Positions 1-8,679 of a stretch of 64,000 nucleotides of DNA are shown in pieces. This stretch comes from JALZVT01 sp039029135. GTDB taxonomy: Bacteria > Pseudomonadota > Gammaproteobacteria > Pseudomonadales > Azotimanducaceae. A program made the translations under genes and the position numbers. Location of the stretch: the NCBI GenBank assembly GCA_039029135.1, contig JBCCGT010000002.1, forward strand, positions 124,001 through 188,000, read 5' to 3'. The notes under the pieces were generated by a model. The model was not told where the DNA came from, searched no databases, and saw only the letters and a list, made by a program, of their open reading frames with translations. The first letter of the stretch is position 1; the number at the start of each line of letters is the position of its first letter.

Positions 1-43
1 TACCGCTACTGACACGCGCCTCGAAACTGGGAGCCAACGCACC

Positions 44-514
44 GTGAAACTCTTCGACATGACTCTGCCCAGCGTCCAGGGACACTGCGACGTGCCCTGC
101 GGCATCTACGACCCGGCCACGGCCCAGATCGCCGCGCACTCGGTCGCACGCTTTCTCGACCAGATCGCAGAGCTGCCCGAAGGCTCGCTCGATCGCGCCG
201 CGCAGGCACGCCTCGCGCGACTGGTCAGCCAGAAGGAGGCTCACGCGGCCGAGGTGAAGGCCGCGGTCGTGGTCATCTGGGGGGACTACTTCAAGGCACC
301 GCAGTTCGAGGCGCACCCGTCGCTGCACGAGCTCACCCACAGCATTCTCCTGACCGCCTCGGCGTGTAAACAGGAGATCGATCCCGCCAACGGTCGCAAG
401 CTGGTCGATCTGGTGAACGACTTTGCCGAGATCTTCTGGCAGACCAAGGACGTCGACACCGAGCGGGTGGTCGCCAAGTACGCGCCGAATCTGGAGATCG
501 TCCGGCCGCGCTAG
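44..514 (+). CDS. sodN: Nickel superoxide dismutase
   Basis: Dismutates superoxide to O2 and H2O2. The nickel hook is visible at residues 14-22 (HCDVPCGIY): after removal of the 13-residue leader, His1, Cys2 and Cys6 of the mature protein are the Ni ligands and Tyr9 is conserved. The whole 156-residue protein matches a mature four-helix Ni-SOD of about 143 residues. The start is GTG at 44 with GGGAG about 9 bases upstream. Maturation needs the SodX peptidase, which usually neighbours sodN; no sodX lies downstream here, so it would have to be left of the window. Identification is certain from the hook; the leader cleavage is inferred from the family. Confidence 0.97.
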   Translation: MKLFDMTLPSVQGHCDVPCGIYDPATAQIAAHSVARFLDQIAELPEGSLDRAAQARLARLVSQKEAHAAEVKAAVVVIWGDYFKAPQFEAHPSLHELTHSILLTASACKQEIDPANGRKLVDLVNDFAEIFWQTKDVDTERVVAKYAPNLEIVRPR

Positions 515-565
515 TCGGCGCAGCGTGCTCGTCGCGTCGTCGCCGGCGCGCGCCCGAGCCTAGAC

Positions 566-607
566 GTCGAGAGGTCGAGAGGTCGAGCGACGCGATCCGT
601 CGCTCGA
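566..607. repeat. 8-bp tandem repeat running into a perfect 10-bp hairpin
   Basis: Three copies of GTCGAGAG (last one imperfect) occupy 566-589. They run into an inverted repeat with arms 583-592 and 598-607 and a 5-base loop. No T-run follows, so it is not a canonical intrinsic terminator, but it sits between sodN and the next gene and could stabilise or end the sodN transcript. A second, weaker inverted repeat (620-627 with 647-654) follows it. Confidence 0.55.
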
Positions 608-670
608 TGCTAACGGAGGCACCCCGGAGGCTTCACAGACGGTTCACCGGGGTGTTGCCAATCTAACGGC

Positions 671-1249
671 ATGACCGCTGGCATGCCCACCGACAGAACC
701 ATCACCCCGCGCTGGGTCCTGTGTCTTGCGCTGCTCGCCTGCCTGATTGCGGCCAATGCGGCCAGTGAGACACACACCATGTTCGACGCGAGCGCAGAAG
801 GCCACTCCTGGCAAATCGTCAACGACACCGTGATGGGCGGGCGATCGAGCTCGACGTTCGATCACACCGACGAGGGGTTCGTGTTCTCCGGGCTGCTCAA
901 CAACAACGGCGGCGGCTTCGCGTCGGTGCGGGCCAGAGCCCCTTCGGGCGGCATCACCGGCAGCGACGCGATCCGTCTGACCGTCCTGGGCGATGGACGC
1001 ACCTACCAGCTACGTCTGAACAGTCGACGCCATCGCTACAACTACCAGCACAAGTTCGCCACCCGCGCGGGCGAGTGGCAGACCCACACGCTGCCGCTCG
1101 ACGACTTCCGGGCGAGCTGGCGCGGCCGCAAGCTCGATCGGCCGGCGCCCGACCCCACCGACGTGATGGGCTTCGGGATTCTGCTGGCCGACGGCAGAGA
1201 TGGGCCGTTCCGTATCGCGGTGGACCGTATCGAAGCGATCCAGCGCTAA
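671..1249 (+). CDS. CIA30 family secreted protein
   Basis: The protein has 192 residues: an N-terminal signal or anchor segment (about residues 14-31), then a single CIA30-like domain (complex I intermediate-associated protein 30). The family signature W-Q-I-V-N-D-T-V-M-G-G-R-S-S is at about residues 46-59. Bacterial members fold like galactose-binding domains. They are often encoded next to redox or membrane proteins, but no reaction is established. The start is ATG 671; a second in-frame ATG at 683 is possible and neither has a strong ribosome site. It stands alone between sodN and the TonB receptor. Family assignment is firm; function is unknown. Confidence 0.85.
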   Translation: MTAGMPTDRTITPRWVLCLALLACLIAANAASETHTMFDASAEGHSWQIVNDTVMGGRSSSTFDHTDEGFVFSGLLNNNGGGFASVRARAPSGGITGSDAIRLTVLGDGRTYQLRLNSRRHRYNYQHKFATRAGEWQTHTLPLDDFRASWRGRKLDRPAPDPTDVMGFGILLADGRDGPFRIAVDRIEAIQR

Positions 1250-1585
1250 CCCTCTGCGGGCCGAAGTTCGGCCACCGCAGCCTGGCGGCGACCATTTGCT
1301 GTTAGCGATGGCGCCCCTCTGACATCCCGCTTCGCCTGGATTTACGCAGCTTTATAGCCCTTCTCCCCCGTCCGGTCCGTCTGCGGCCGGACGCCCCCCG
1401 TGACGCCGCGCCACGCCGGCGCAGAGCGCCTGTGCACCCCACTGGAACATCGCCAAAACCGCCCCGCTAGAGGATTGCGGTTCGATCGGGCCGCACGGTA
1501 TGATTAAATGATAATGAGAATAATTACCATTTGCAGTTTCATCAGCAAAGCAACTCACAAGCGACATAACCAAGGGGAAAGGTCG
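1250..1585. other. Intergenic region carrying the Fur-controlled receptor promoter
   Basis: A 336-base gap. Its right end holds the Fur box (1510-1528) and the leader of the TonB receptor. I see no convincing coding sequence in the rest; the start of a longer reading frame at 1508 lies inside the Fur box and is not a likely translation start. Confidence 0.6.
1510..1528 (+). promoter_or_regulatory. Fur box upstream of TonB-dependent receptor
   Basis: GATAATGAGAATAATTACC matches 16 of 19 positions of the classical Fur consensus GATAATGATAATCATTATC. It lies 57 bases before the receptor start in an AT-rich pocket of otherwise GC-rich DNA. This implies repression of the receptor when iron is plentiful. 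Confidence 0.85.
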
Positions 1586-3940
1586 ATGGCAACACAACAC
1601 CGCCACTGGTGGGCGCTCGGCTTGGCCGCCGCCTGCACCACCGCGTGGGCACAGGACGACGGCGAACGCCTGCAGGAGACCGTCATTCAGGCGGAACCCA
1701 CCATTTCAATCGCGACACGCTCGCTCGGCTCGGAAGAGCTGGTGCAGCAGATGACCGATACGATCGAAGACACGGTGCGCTACATCCCTGGCGTGCAGGT
1801 CAACGACAGCGGCAACCGCTTCAACGACAACGGCTTCAACATTCGGGGTCTGGAAGGCGACTTCGTCGCCGTGACAATCGACGGCGTCGACCAGGGCGAG
1901 ACCCTGAATCCGCCTTCCTTCTCTCCCTACGGCTTCTTCGGTTCCAGTCGCGGTGCAATAGAAGTGGAGACGGTCAAGGCCATCCAGGTCACCAAAGGTC
2001 CGAACTCGGTCTCGGTTGGCAACGGCGCGCTGGCGGGCGCGGTTACCTATGTAACCAAGGACCCGAGCGACTTCCTGCAGCCCGACGGCAACGACAGCGC
2101 GATCGCCATCAAGACCGGCTACGACAGCCGCTCCGATGAGATGATGGTCAGCGCCGCGCTCGCGAACCGCGCCGGACGCGTCGAATCGCTGTTCCAGGCG
2201 ACCTATCGCGACGGCCACGAGGTCGAGGCGCACGACAGCGGCGACGACATCAACGGCAGCGCCCGCGGCCAGGCCGACCCCTTCGACCGCGAAGAGCTCG
2301 CGCTGTTGGCTAAGGTCGACTTCGCCGTGCGCGACAACCACACGCTCGGCCTGGTATGGGAAAAGGTGCAGCGCGACATCGATGGCACGCCGCTGTCGAG
2401 AGAAGAAGGACCGACCTATTTCGACTTCATCACCGACGATCTGAATGACCGTGATCGTATCGGCATCAGCTACGACATAGACGACGCGCAGCTTGGCTTC
2501 GCCGACGAGATCGCCGCGACATTCGACTATCAGTACCTGCACACCCAAGGCATCACGACCTTTGGCTTCAACTCCGCCCGCACGATGGAGCAGTTCCTGC
2601 GCCAGGAAGATCGCGCCTTCAAACAAGAGACCTACCGCGTCGGTCTCGATCTCAGTAAAGAACTGACGCTCGGCAGTCTGGAACACGAGCTCACGTACGG
2701 TATCGAGTACGAAACTATCGAGGTCAACAACGAGCTGTTCGATAAGCGCTACGTGGGACTGACCATGGATTCGGGTGAACGGTCCTTCAACGTCGACGGC
2801 ACGTGGGTCCCGGAAACCGACATCGATCGTTTCAGCCTCTATCTGCGCGATGAAGTCCGTTTCACCGATCGCGTCAGCGGATTCGCCGGGGTTCGCGTCG
2901 ACAGCACGGAGTACTCGCCGGAGGTGGATGACCGCTTCCCTGATCCGACGGGTGACACCTTATTCGACGCGGACTTTACCGCCTGGGCCGGTGAGATCGG
3001 CCTGCGCGTCGAGGTTGCCGATGGCCACAGCATCGCGGCGTCCGTCAGCCAAGGCTACAAGGCACCGACCACGCAGGATCTGTTCCTGGACGTCGGCAGC
3101 GGTTTCGTCACTGACATCACCACCGGCAACGAGGTGCTGGACATCGAGGAAGTCTCGAATCCGGACCTGGATCCGGAGCGTTCGACCAACTACGAGCTGT
3201 CGTACCTGTTCCAGCGCGGCCGCACGCGTATCGAGCTCACGGGCTTCTTCACGGACTACGATGAGTTCATCCAGAACGTATCGGACGCCGTGCCCTACGC
3301 TCAGCCGATCACGGTACAGGAATTCAGCTTCGCCACCTTCACCTTCGTCAATGTCACCAGGACCGAAGACGCTTTCGTAAGGGCGGAAAACGTCGGTGCG
3401 GTCGAGCTGTTTGGCTTCGAACTGGACGGCCAGTTCGCATTCAACGACCAGTGGTCGGTGCGCTTCGGCTACTCTCACGTCGAGGGCGAGCACAAGTCTT
3501 CGAGCCTCAGCCAGATCAACGGGTTCCAGGATGGCGACGATCTCGTAACAGCGTCGCCGGACTCGGCTCTGCTGTCGCTGCGCTATCAGGCACCGCAAGG
3601 TAACTGGGGCGGCTCCGCCAACTTCGTCTGGACCGACGGCGTCGATGAGTCAACGGATGCGAGCTTCACGTCGCTCAACAACGGCGAAGGTCCCGTGCAC
3701 TACCCCGACTCCTGGACGACGCTGGATCTGATCGGCTTCTACCAGTTCGAGCAGCTCGGCGGTCTGCGCCTCTCCGTGGCCGTGCGCAACGTCTGGGACG
3801 AAGACTATGTGCGCTGGGAAGTGATCAACGGCGTGCGTCCCGGCAACGGCGGCTTCTTCGCCGGCGCCAGCGGCAACGGCTTCGAGCGCTTCTCCGATCC
3901 CGGACGCAGCGTCTCAGTCGACCTCAGCCTGAACTTCTGA
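1586..3940 (+). CDS. TonB-dependent receptor, heme/hemoglobin type
   Basis: Outer-membrane gated porin of 784 residues. A signal peptide is followed by a TonB-box-like stretch (LQETVIQAE), a plug with NGFNIRGLEGDFVAVTIDGV and the IQVTKGPNSVSVGNGALAGAVTY segment, and a 22-strand-type barrel ending in aromatic F. The C-terminal block (NVWDEDYVRWEVINGV ... RFSDPGRSVSVDLSLNF) is typical of the hemoglobin/heme receptor subfamily. The start chosen is ATG 1586 after AAGGGGAAAGG; the frame is open further upstream but into the Fur box. It converges on a PepSY gene, overlapping by 27 bases at the 3' ends. Ligand (heme versus a siderophore) is inferred, not proven. Confidence 0.93.
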   Translation: MATQHRHWWALGLAAACTTAWAQDDGERLQETVIQAEPTISIATRSLGSEELVQQMTDTIEDTVRYIPGVQVNDSGNRFNDNGFNIRGLEGDFVAVTIDGVDQGETLNPPSFSPYGFFGSSRGAIEVETVKAIQVTKGPNSVSVGNGALAGAVTYVTKDPSDFLQPDGNDSAIAIKTGYDSRSDEMMVSAALANRAGRVESLFQATYRDGHEVEAHDSGDDINGSARGQADPFDREELALLAKVDFAVRDNHTLGLVWEKVQRDIDGTPLSREEGPTYFDFITDDLNDRDRIGISYDIDDAQLGFADEIAATFDYQYLHTQGITTFGFNSARTMEQFLRQEDRAFKQETYRVGLDLSKELTLGSLEHELTYGIEYETIEVNNELFDKRYVGLTMDSGERSFNVDGTWVPETDIDRFSLYLRDEVRFTDRVSGFAGVRVDSTEYSPEVDDRFPDPTGDTLFDADFTAWAGEIGLRVEVADGHSIAASVSQGYKAPTTQDLFLDVGSGFVTDITTGNEVLDIEEVSNPDLDPERSTNYELSYLFQRGRTRIELTGFFTDYDEFIQNVSDAVPYAQPITVQEFSFATFTFVNVTRTEDAFVRAENVGAVELFGFELDGQFAFNDQWSVRFGYSHVEGEHKSSSLSQINGFQDGDDLVTASPDSALLSLRYQAPQGNWGGSANFVWTDGVDESTDASFTSLNNGEGPVHYPDSWTTLDLIGFYQFEQLGGLRLSVAVRNVWDEDYVRWEVINGVRPGNGGFFAGASGNGFERFSDPGRSVSVDLSLNF

Positions 3941-4606
3941 CGCTCGGGCCGCGAGGCCCGACAGCTCAACTGCAACCGCGCGCACGCCGTCCGGCGAGCG
4001 CTGCGGACCCGCCCCCGGCGTCAGCACGCCGTACAGCAAAACCGGCGTCAGTACACCCGCCGCTAGCGTGACAAGCGCCTGCCGACGCCGCTGCCGATTG
4101 AACAGAACAATCCCGAACCCGGTCAGCGCAAACACCAGCATGCCGATCGCCGAGACGTCGATGAAGGCCGACCAGACGCCGCCGCTGCCGCGCCCCTTGT
4201 GCAGCGCGTTCAGCACCGCAAGCCACGAGCCGCGATCGATCTCGATGCTCAGCTCAGCCGGCGTCACCAGCACCAGCGCCTGACCCGCGATCAGATCGTA
4301 TTCGAGCGAGATCTCCTCGAAGTCCTCGAACTGCTCGATGCGCTGGGGCGTGCCGAGCGTCGTGCGTCGACTGATCTCGGCCTGCAGCCGGGTGAGGTCC
4401 GGCGACCACTGCGAAGGCAGACCCAGCGCCGCCTGCAGAGGTTCGTCCAGCGGCAGGGACCAGCTCTCGGCCGCGGCGTCCTGCCCGTACCAGCCGTGGT
4501 TCAGCGCCACGCCGGTGACCGCGAAGAACGCGAGGCTGGCGAGCAGCACCGCGGAGGTATACAGGTGAATCAGCCGCAGACAGCGCAGCGCCAGTGCCCG
4601 GGTCAC
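3914..4606 (-). CDS. PepSY-associated membrane protein, end of TonB operon
   Basis: Inner-membrane protein of 230 residues. A first transmembrane helix (about 14-37) follows a basic, histidine-containing start (RLIHLYTSAVL), then comes a periplasmic region of about 100 residues and two further helices around 150-168 and 176-198. This is the short PepSY_TM architecture found beside TonB receptors and ExbB/ExbD operons. Larger relatives are linked to periplasmic ferric-siderophore reduction. Its GTG start overlaps the TPR-gene stop by 4 bases (GTGA), so it is the last gene of the minus-strand operon. The role is inferred from family and context. Confidence 0.75.
   Translation of the reverse strand: MTRALALRCLRLIHLYTSAVLLASLAFFAVTGVALNHGWYGQDAAAESWSLPLDEPLQAALGLPSQWSPDLTRLQAEISRRTTLGTPQRIEQFEDFEEISLEYDLIAGQALVLVTPAELSIEIDRGSWLAVLNALHKGRGSGGVWSAFIDVSAIGMLVFALTGFGIVLFNRQRRRQALVTLAAGVLTPVLLYGVLTPGAGPQRSPDGVRAVAVELSGLAARASEVQAEVD
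3944..3961 (+). terminator. Hairpin just after the receptor stop
   Basis: A perfect 7-bp stem (TCGGGCC / GGCCCGA) with a 4-base loop starts 4 bases after the receptor stop codon. It lies inside the 3' end of the convergent PepSY gene. There is no clear T-run, so termination activity is a guess. Confidence 0.4.
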
Positions 4607-5967
4607 TGTGCGGTCCGTTCGGCGCGCTGCGCGGCTACCAGGTTCGTCAGGCTATCGATCTGGCCGTCCAGGCCGTGCTCGTCGGGATAGGCGCGGCGCA
4701 CGTCCCGCAGGGTCGCCAGCGCCGCCTCATAGTCGCCTCGATCGACCGCCACCTGCGCAACCCCAAGCAGGCCATTGCGACGCACCGATTCCAGCGCGCT
4801 CGCCCGTTGAAACAGCACCGCCGCCTGCGCCAGCGCGCCGGCGGCGCGCTGGGCCTTCGCCAGCGCAATCAGCGCCTGCCCGTTTGCCGCGTCGCGCTCG
4901 AGCGCACGGCGGTAGGCCGCCGTGGCCGCCGCGGCGTCACCGCGCGCGGCGGCGAGGTCGCCGCGCACGGTCATGAGCGCGGACACCTGCACCGCCGACA
5001 GCCCGGCGCGACGCCGCCACTGCGCGTCGGCCAGCGCCTGCGCCTGACGCAGCGCATCGCGTGCCAGCAGCCAGCGGCACAGGCGGATGAGGTCCGCCGG
5101 TTCGACCTCTCCCGCGCCGACGTTCGCCTCCAGCAGCGCCGCCGCGCGGCTGTAGTTGCCGTTGCTCAGATGCAGCTGGGCCGCCGCCTGCCGATTGGCC
5201 GGCGTCGCATCTCCCAGCCGCAGTGCCGCTTCCAGCGAGGCGACCGCCCGATCGGTGTCCTGCTGCTGCAGGGCGAGGCGCGCGCGCTGCTGCCAGACGC
5301 TGACGTTGGTCGCGGCCTCGCCGAGCAGCTGATCGATCAGCGCGCTCGCCGAGCCCGCGTTGCCCGAGGCCACCAGCGCCGTCAGCAGGCCCTGCTGCCA
5401 CTGCGGGTTGTCGGGCTCATGCACCAGCGCCGATTGATAGGCGCTGATCGCGCTCCAGGGATGCGCGAGCTTCAGATTCAAATAGCCGAGCTGGCCGTAG
5501 GTCTGCACGTCCGTCGCGCCCAGGCTCAGTGCCCGCGCGAGCCGATCCCGCGCGGGCCGCTCTTGACCGGTCAGCAGGTAGAGGGTGCCCAGCCCGGCGT
5601 TGGCCCGGATGGAACCGGGCGCCGCCTCGAGCACGCGGCGGTAGACCTCGATCGCCGCATCGAAGCGACTCAGGATGGCGTGTAGCTGCGCCTCGAGCAG
5701 GTCGAGCGCCGGGCTGTGTGGCGGCGGAAACGCCTGGATGGAGGCGAGCGCGATGTCGTACTGCTCACGGCGCAACAGCGGCCGCAGCTCCTGCGACAGC
5801 TCGAACTCTTCCGCGGCGACGCGCAGATCCTCATCGAGATACAGCTCGCCTTCGGGCGCGAAGCGCCAGGCGGGCTCGCTGACCGCGACCTCAACCGCCG
5901 CGGCGCGTTCTGTCGCGAGCACGAAGAGCGTCAGGGACAGCACGAGACCGACGACGCGACTAGCCAT
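4603..5967 (-). CDS. TPR-repeat protein of the TonB2-type operon
   Basis: The protein has 454 residues: signal peptide, then successive tetratricopeptide repeats across most of its length (for example LLEAQLHAILSRFDAAIEVYRRVLEAAPGSIRANAGLG). A TPR protein follows tonB in many Vibrio/Shewanella-like TonB2 operons and is thought to assist complex assembly in the periplasm. The start chosen is ATG 5967, which overlaps the tonB stop; a TTG at 5982 would add five residues. It is alanine- and arginine-rich like its neighbours. No enzymatic motif is seen. Confidence 0.85.
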   Translation of the reverse strand: MASRVVGLVLSLTLFVLATERAAAVEVAVSEPAWRFAPEGELYLDEDLRVAAEEFELSQELRPLLRREQYDIALASIQAFPPPHSPALDLLEAQLHAILSRFDAAIEVYRRVLEAAPGSIRANAGLGTLYLLTGQERPARDRLARALSLGATDVQTYGQLGYLNLKLAHPWSAISAYQSALVHEPDNPQWQQGLLTALVASGNAGSASALIDQLLGEAATNVSVWQQRARLALQQQDTDRAVASLEAALRLGDATPANRQAAAQLHLSNGNYSRAAALLEANVGAGEVEPADLIRLCRWLLARDALRQAQALADAQWRRRAGLSAVQVSALMTVRGDLAAARGDAAAATAAYRRALERDAANGQALIALAKAQRAAGALAQAAVLFQRASALESVRRNGLLGVAQVAVDRGDYEAALATLRDVRRAYPDEHGLDGQIDSLTNLVAAQRAERTAQ

Positions 5968-6607
5968 TAGAGCGAAACTCAATGGGCCAGACGAACCGCG
6001 CCCGCACCCGCTCCCCGTCCTTCTCGGGCGGGCTGAACCGAGCCCGGGCGATGAGCGAGCGTATGCGATCTTCCATCTCGGGATACTCGTTACTCCTGAT
6101 GCTGCGCAGCCGCACGCGACCGGACTCGTCGATCAGCACGGCTAGCTCGACCTTGAAGCGATCGATACCGGCGCGCAGCATGCGGGCCGTGAACTGGATC
6201 GACAAGTCCGTCAATAGCTGCGGCACGCCGTCCAGCTCGGCCAGCCCAAAGCCGTCGAAGTTGACGGCGAGCAGGTCGTCGAACAGCGGTGTCTCGCGTG
6301 GCTGCGCGGGCGGCTCCAGCGCCTCGAGCTTCAGTTCCGGCGCCTGGACGCGGCTGACGGGCAGCGCCAAGCGAGCGTCGCTGCTGGTCAGCAGATCGAG
6401 CGCCATGTCGGCGTTGGTTGGCGGCTCGCGGACCGCCGGCGGCGGCGGTGGCGGCGGCGCCAGCGCGCTCTCGACCTGCCGCACGACGACGCGCTCCTTG
6501 GCGACGAAGGGCGGCGTGTAAAAATAAAGCGCGAGCAGGCCGACGAGACCGGCCAGCGCCAGCGCCAGGGCGCGCAGCACCGCGAGCGCGGGCTGGGCGG
6601 CGATCAC
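5960..6607 (-). CDS. tonB: TonB-family energy transducer
   Basis: 215 residues. One N-terminal transmembrane helix (about 11-31) is followed by a short proline stretch (residues 51-57) and a linker. The C-terminal TonB domain (about 130-212) contains FKVELAVLIDESGRVRLRSI and ends RFSPPEKDGERVRARFVWPIEF. It couples the proton-motive force harvested by ExbB/ExbD to outer-membrane receptors. It overlaps exbD by 4 bases and the TPR gene by 8 bases. The proline linker is much shorter than in E. coli TonB, as is usual for TonB2-type proteins. All three receptors in the window are candidate partners. Confidence 0.9.
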   Translation of the reverse strand: MIAAQPALAVLRALALALAGLVGLLALYFYTPPFVAKERVVVRQVESALAPPPPPPPAVREPPTNADMALDLLTSSDARLALPVSRVQAPELKLEALEPPAQPRETPLFDDLLAVNFDGFGLAELDGVPQLLTDLSIQFTARMLRAGIDRFKVELAVLIDESGRVRLRSIRSNEYPEMEDRIRSLIARARFSPPEKDGERVRARFVWPIEFRSNG

Positions 6608-7020
6608 TGGCCGTCCTCAGCGACCGTCGCGACGTGCACGGCCTCAGCGCCCGCCAGCTTCGCCTGATCGATCACGCGCACGAGCAGCGCGGTCGGTACG
6701 ACCGCATCGGCCTGCACCACCACGGGCTGGCGTCGGTTCGCCAGCAGCGGTTCGAGCGTCGCCCGCACCCCGGCAACGCCGATCCGCGTGCCGCCGTAGA
6801 CCACCGCGCCGTCGGCGCCGATGCCGATCAGGAGGACGTTGCGCTCGATCTGTTGGCTGCTGAGCGCGTTCGGCTTGTCGACCTCGATGCCGGTCTCCTT
6901 GACGAACACGGTCGAGACGATAAAGAAGATCAGCAGGATGAACACCACGTCGATCAGCGGGGACAGATCGATGCGGGTCTCTTCCCGGGCCGCCAGCCGC
7001 GATTCGAGACTCTGCCTCAC
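6604..7020 (-). CDS. exbD: ExbD/TolR-family biopolymer transport protein
   Basis: 138 residues. A short cytoplasmic start is followed by the hallmark membrane helix (IDLSPLIDVVFILLIFFIVS) containing the proton-carrying Asp, then a periplasmic ExbD domain. The start is GTG 7020 overlapping the preceding exbB stop (GTGA); the frame remains open upstream but that part only shadows exbB. It is the stator partner of ExbB in the TonB complex. Confidence 0.93.
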   Translation of the reverse strand: MRQSLESRLAAREETRIDLSPLIDVVFILLIFFIVSTVFVKETGIEVDKPNALSSQQIERNVLLIGIGADGAVVYGGTRIGVAGVRATLEPLLANRRQPVVVQADAVVPTALLVRVIDQAKLAGAEAVHVATVAEDGQ

Positions 7021-7394
7021 GCCGCGGCCTCCCGACGTACCGCGCCGCCGAGCAGCGCGAGCAGCACCCAGCCAGGGATCGCGGTGAGCAGGCCGATCTG
7101 CGTGGTGACCAGCGCATCGGCGATGCCGCCGCTGACCAACAGCGATGGGTCGAACCCGCGTTCGATGCTCATCTGCCGAAACGTCGACAGCAGACCAACG
7201 ATGGTGCCAAGCAGCCCAAGCAGCGGCAGCACGCTGACCAGCACGCGCAGCGTGGGCAGCACGTTCTGCGTGCGCTGCAGCCAGTCCGCATCGCGACGCT
7301 CGAGCAGCAGGTAGGCGGCCCACGCGAAGGCGGCCAGCGCGGTGCCGAGGATCGCCCAGCAGACCGGATTGCTCAGCGTCGCCCACTTATCCAC
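7017..7394 (-). CDS. exbB: Short ExbB/TolQ-family proton channel
   Basis: 125 residues: a compact MotA/TolQ/ExbB domain with three hydrophobic segments. It carries the conserved LPLLGLLGTIVGLLSTFRQM and ISEALVTTQIGLLTAIPG-like motif (GGIADALVTTQIGLLTAIPG). The GTG start overlaps the long ExbB gene by 8 bases. In TonB2 systems this short ExbB2 works with ExbD2, TonB2 and the larger TtpC. Confidence 0.9.
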   Translation of the reverse strand: MDKWATLSNPVCWAILGTALAAFAWAAYLLLERRDADWLQRTQNVLPTLRVLVSVLPLLGLLGTIVGLLSTFRQMSIERGFDPSLLVSGGIADALVTTQIGLLTAIPGWVLLALLGGAVRREAAA

Positions 7395-8679
7395 GGCGGG
7401 CGACCATGTCGATATCGGTTAGCGTAACCGCCGTTTGCTCCAGAGCGCCGGTGTGCGCGCTGGCCCGGCGGCTCAGCAGCGCGTGCAGCACCAGCGCGGG
7501 AATAGCGACGATGAGTCCCAGTTCCGTCGTCACGAGCGCCTCGGAGATGCCGCCCGAGACGACGCTGGGATCGTTGCCGCCGAACAGCGTCATCATGGAA
7601 AACGTATTGATCATGCCGGACACCGTACCGAGTAGACCCAGGAGCGGCGCCACCGTGGCCGTGACGGCGATGGCGCCGAGAAACCGCTCGAGCCGCTCGC
7701 GCTCCGCCACCAGCGCGCCAAACAGGCGGTCGTCGCGCTGCTCCACCGTGGGCGCTGCGCGCACGATCTCGACGATCTCGGCGCCGATCGGCGGCAGATC
7801 CCCCAACCAGCGCTGCATGGCCGGCTGCTGCCAGGGATCGGCGTCGCCGCTGACGCGCGGCGGCGTCACGATGCGCGGCAGGCGCAGGAACTGCCAGGCC
7901 TTGCCCAGCGTGATCAGCACGGCGAGACAGGCGAAGCCGAGAATCGGCAGCACCCAGATCCCGCCCTGACGCAGATGGTCGACGATGCCCTGACGCTGAC
8001 CGCGCGCCGCCAGGACGCGCCGAATCGTGGGGTCGAGCTGCACGCTCGCGACGCCGTCCCGGCGCAGGGCGCGTAGCGCGTCGAGGTCGCCGCCGCTGAA
8101 CGGCAGCGCGGCGAGCGGCAGATCGCCCTCGCGCTCCAGCAGCAGCCCGCCGCCCTCGGCGTCCAGGTACCAGGCGATCGGACCGAGACGCAGCCGCTCG
8201 CCGTCCGTGAGCTGGCCGTCGTCGCGCACGTAGCTCGCGCGCGCGAACGATGGCGCCAGCGCGGTCTCGAACCGGTCGATCGCGTTCGCCAGCACCTCCT
8301 GCGCCGGCTGGTCGACCGCGTCGGAATCGAACTCGCGCAGCAGGTTGGCCTGATACGCCGCCTGAGCGCGCCAGCTACGCACCCGCGTTTCGAGCTGGCC
8401 GATGCTGAGCGTCCGCTCATCGGCCGCACGCCGAGCGGCGGCGGCGGACGCCCGCAGGCGCAGCACGTCCGCATTGACCGCGTTGACCCGCTGCGCCTGG
8501 GCGGCCGCCGCGCGGCCGATATCGCGGGTTTCCCGATCGAGCGCTCGCTGAGACTTGGCGATGTCGTCGCGCAGGCCGGCTAGCAGCGCCGCGTCGCCGT
8601 GAGCCCCGCTCGCGCTCGCTATGAGGAGTGCGGCCAGCAGCCACCGCTCAGACGCTCGCAGCGCTCTCGCGGCCGTCAC
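7387..8679 (-). CDS. Long ExbB-like protein (TtpC type)
   Basis: 430 residues. A signal peptide precedes a periplasmic helical or coiled-coil region (about 30-230) rich in Arg/Ala/Glu. The MotA/TolQ/ExbB membrane domain then contains APLLGLLGTVSGMINTFSMM and GGISEALVTTELGLIVAIPALVLHALL. This length and layout fit TtpC of Vibrio TonB2 systems. The start is GTG 8679, overlapping the DUF3450 stop (GTGA); the frame is open for another 238 codons but that stretch is the antisense-free shadow of the DUF3450 gene. Confidence 0.9.
   Translation of the reverse strand: MTAARALRASERWLLAALLIASASGAHGDAALLAGLRDDIAKSQRALDRETRDIGRAAAAQAQRVNAVNADVLRLRASAAAARRAADERTLSIGQLETRVRSWRAQAAYQANLLREFDSDAVDQPAQEVLANAIDRFETALAPSFARASYVRDDGQLTDGERLRLGPIAWYLDAEGGGLLLEREGDLPLAALPFSGGDLDALRALRRDGVASVQLDPTIRRVLAARGQRQGIVDHLRQGGIWVLPILGFACLAVLITLGKAWQFLRLPRIVTPPRVSGDADPWQQPAMQRWLGDLPPIGAEIVEIVRAAPTVEQRDDRLFGALVAERERLERFLGAIAVTATVAPLLGLLGTVSGMINTFSMMTLFGGNDPSVVSGGISEALVTTELGLIVAIPALVLHALLSRRASAHTGALEQTAVTLTDIDMVARRG

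Noticed and set aside
566..607. Canonical intrinsic terminator after sodN
   Set aside because: The hairpin is strong but no run of T follows; reported only as a repeat/hairpin.
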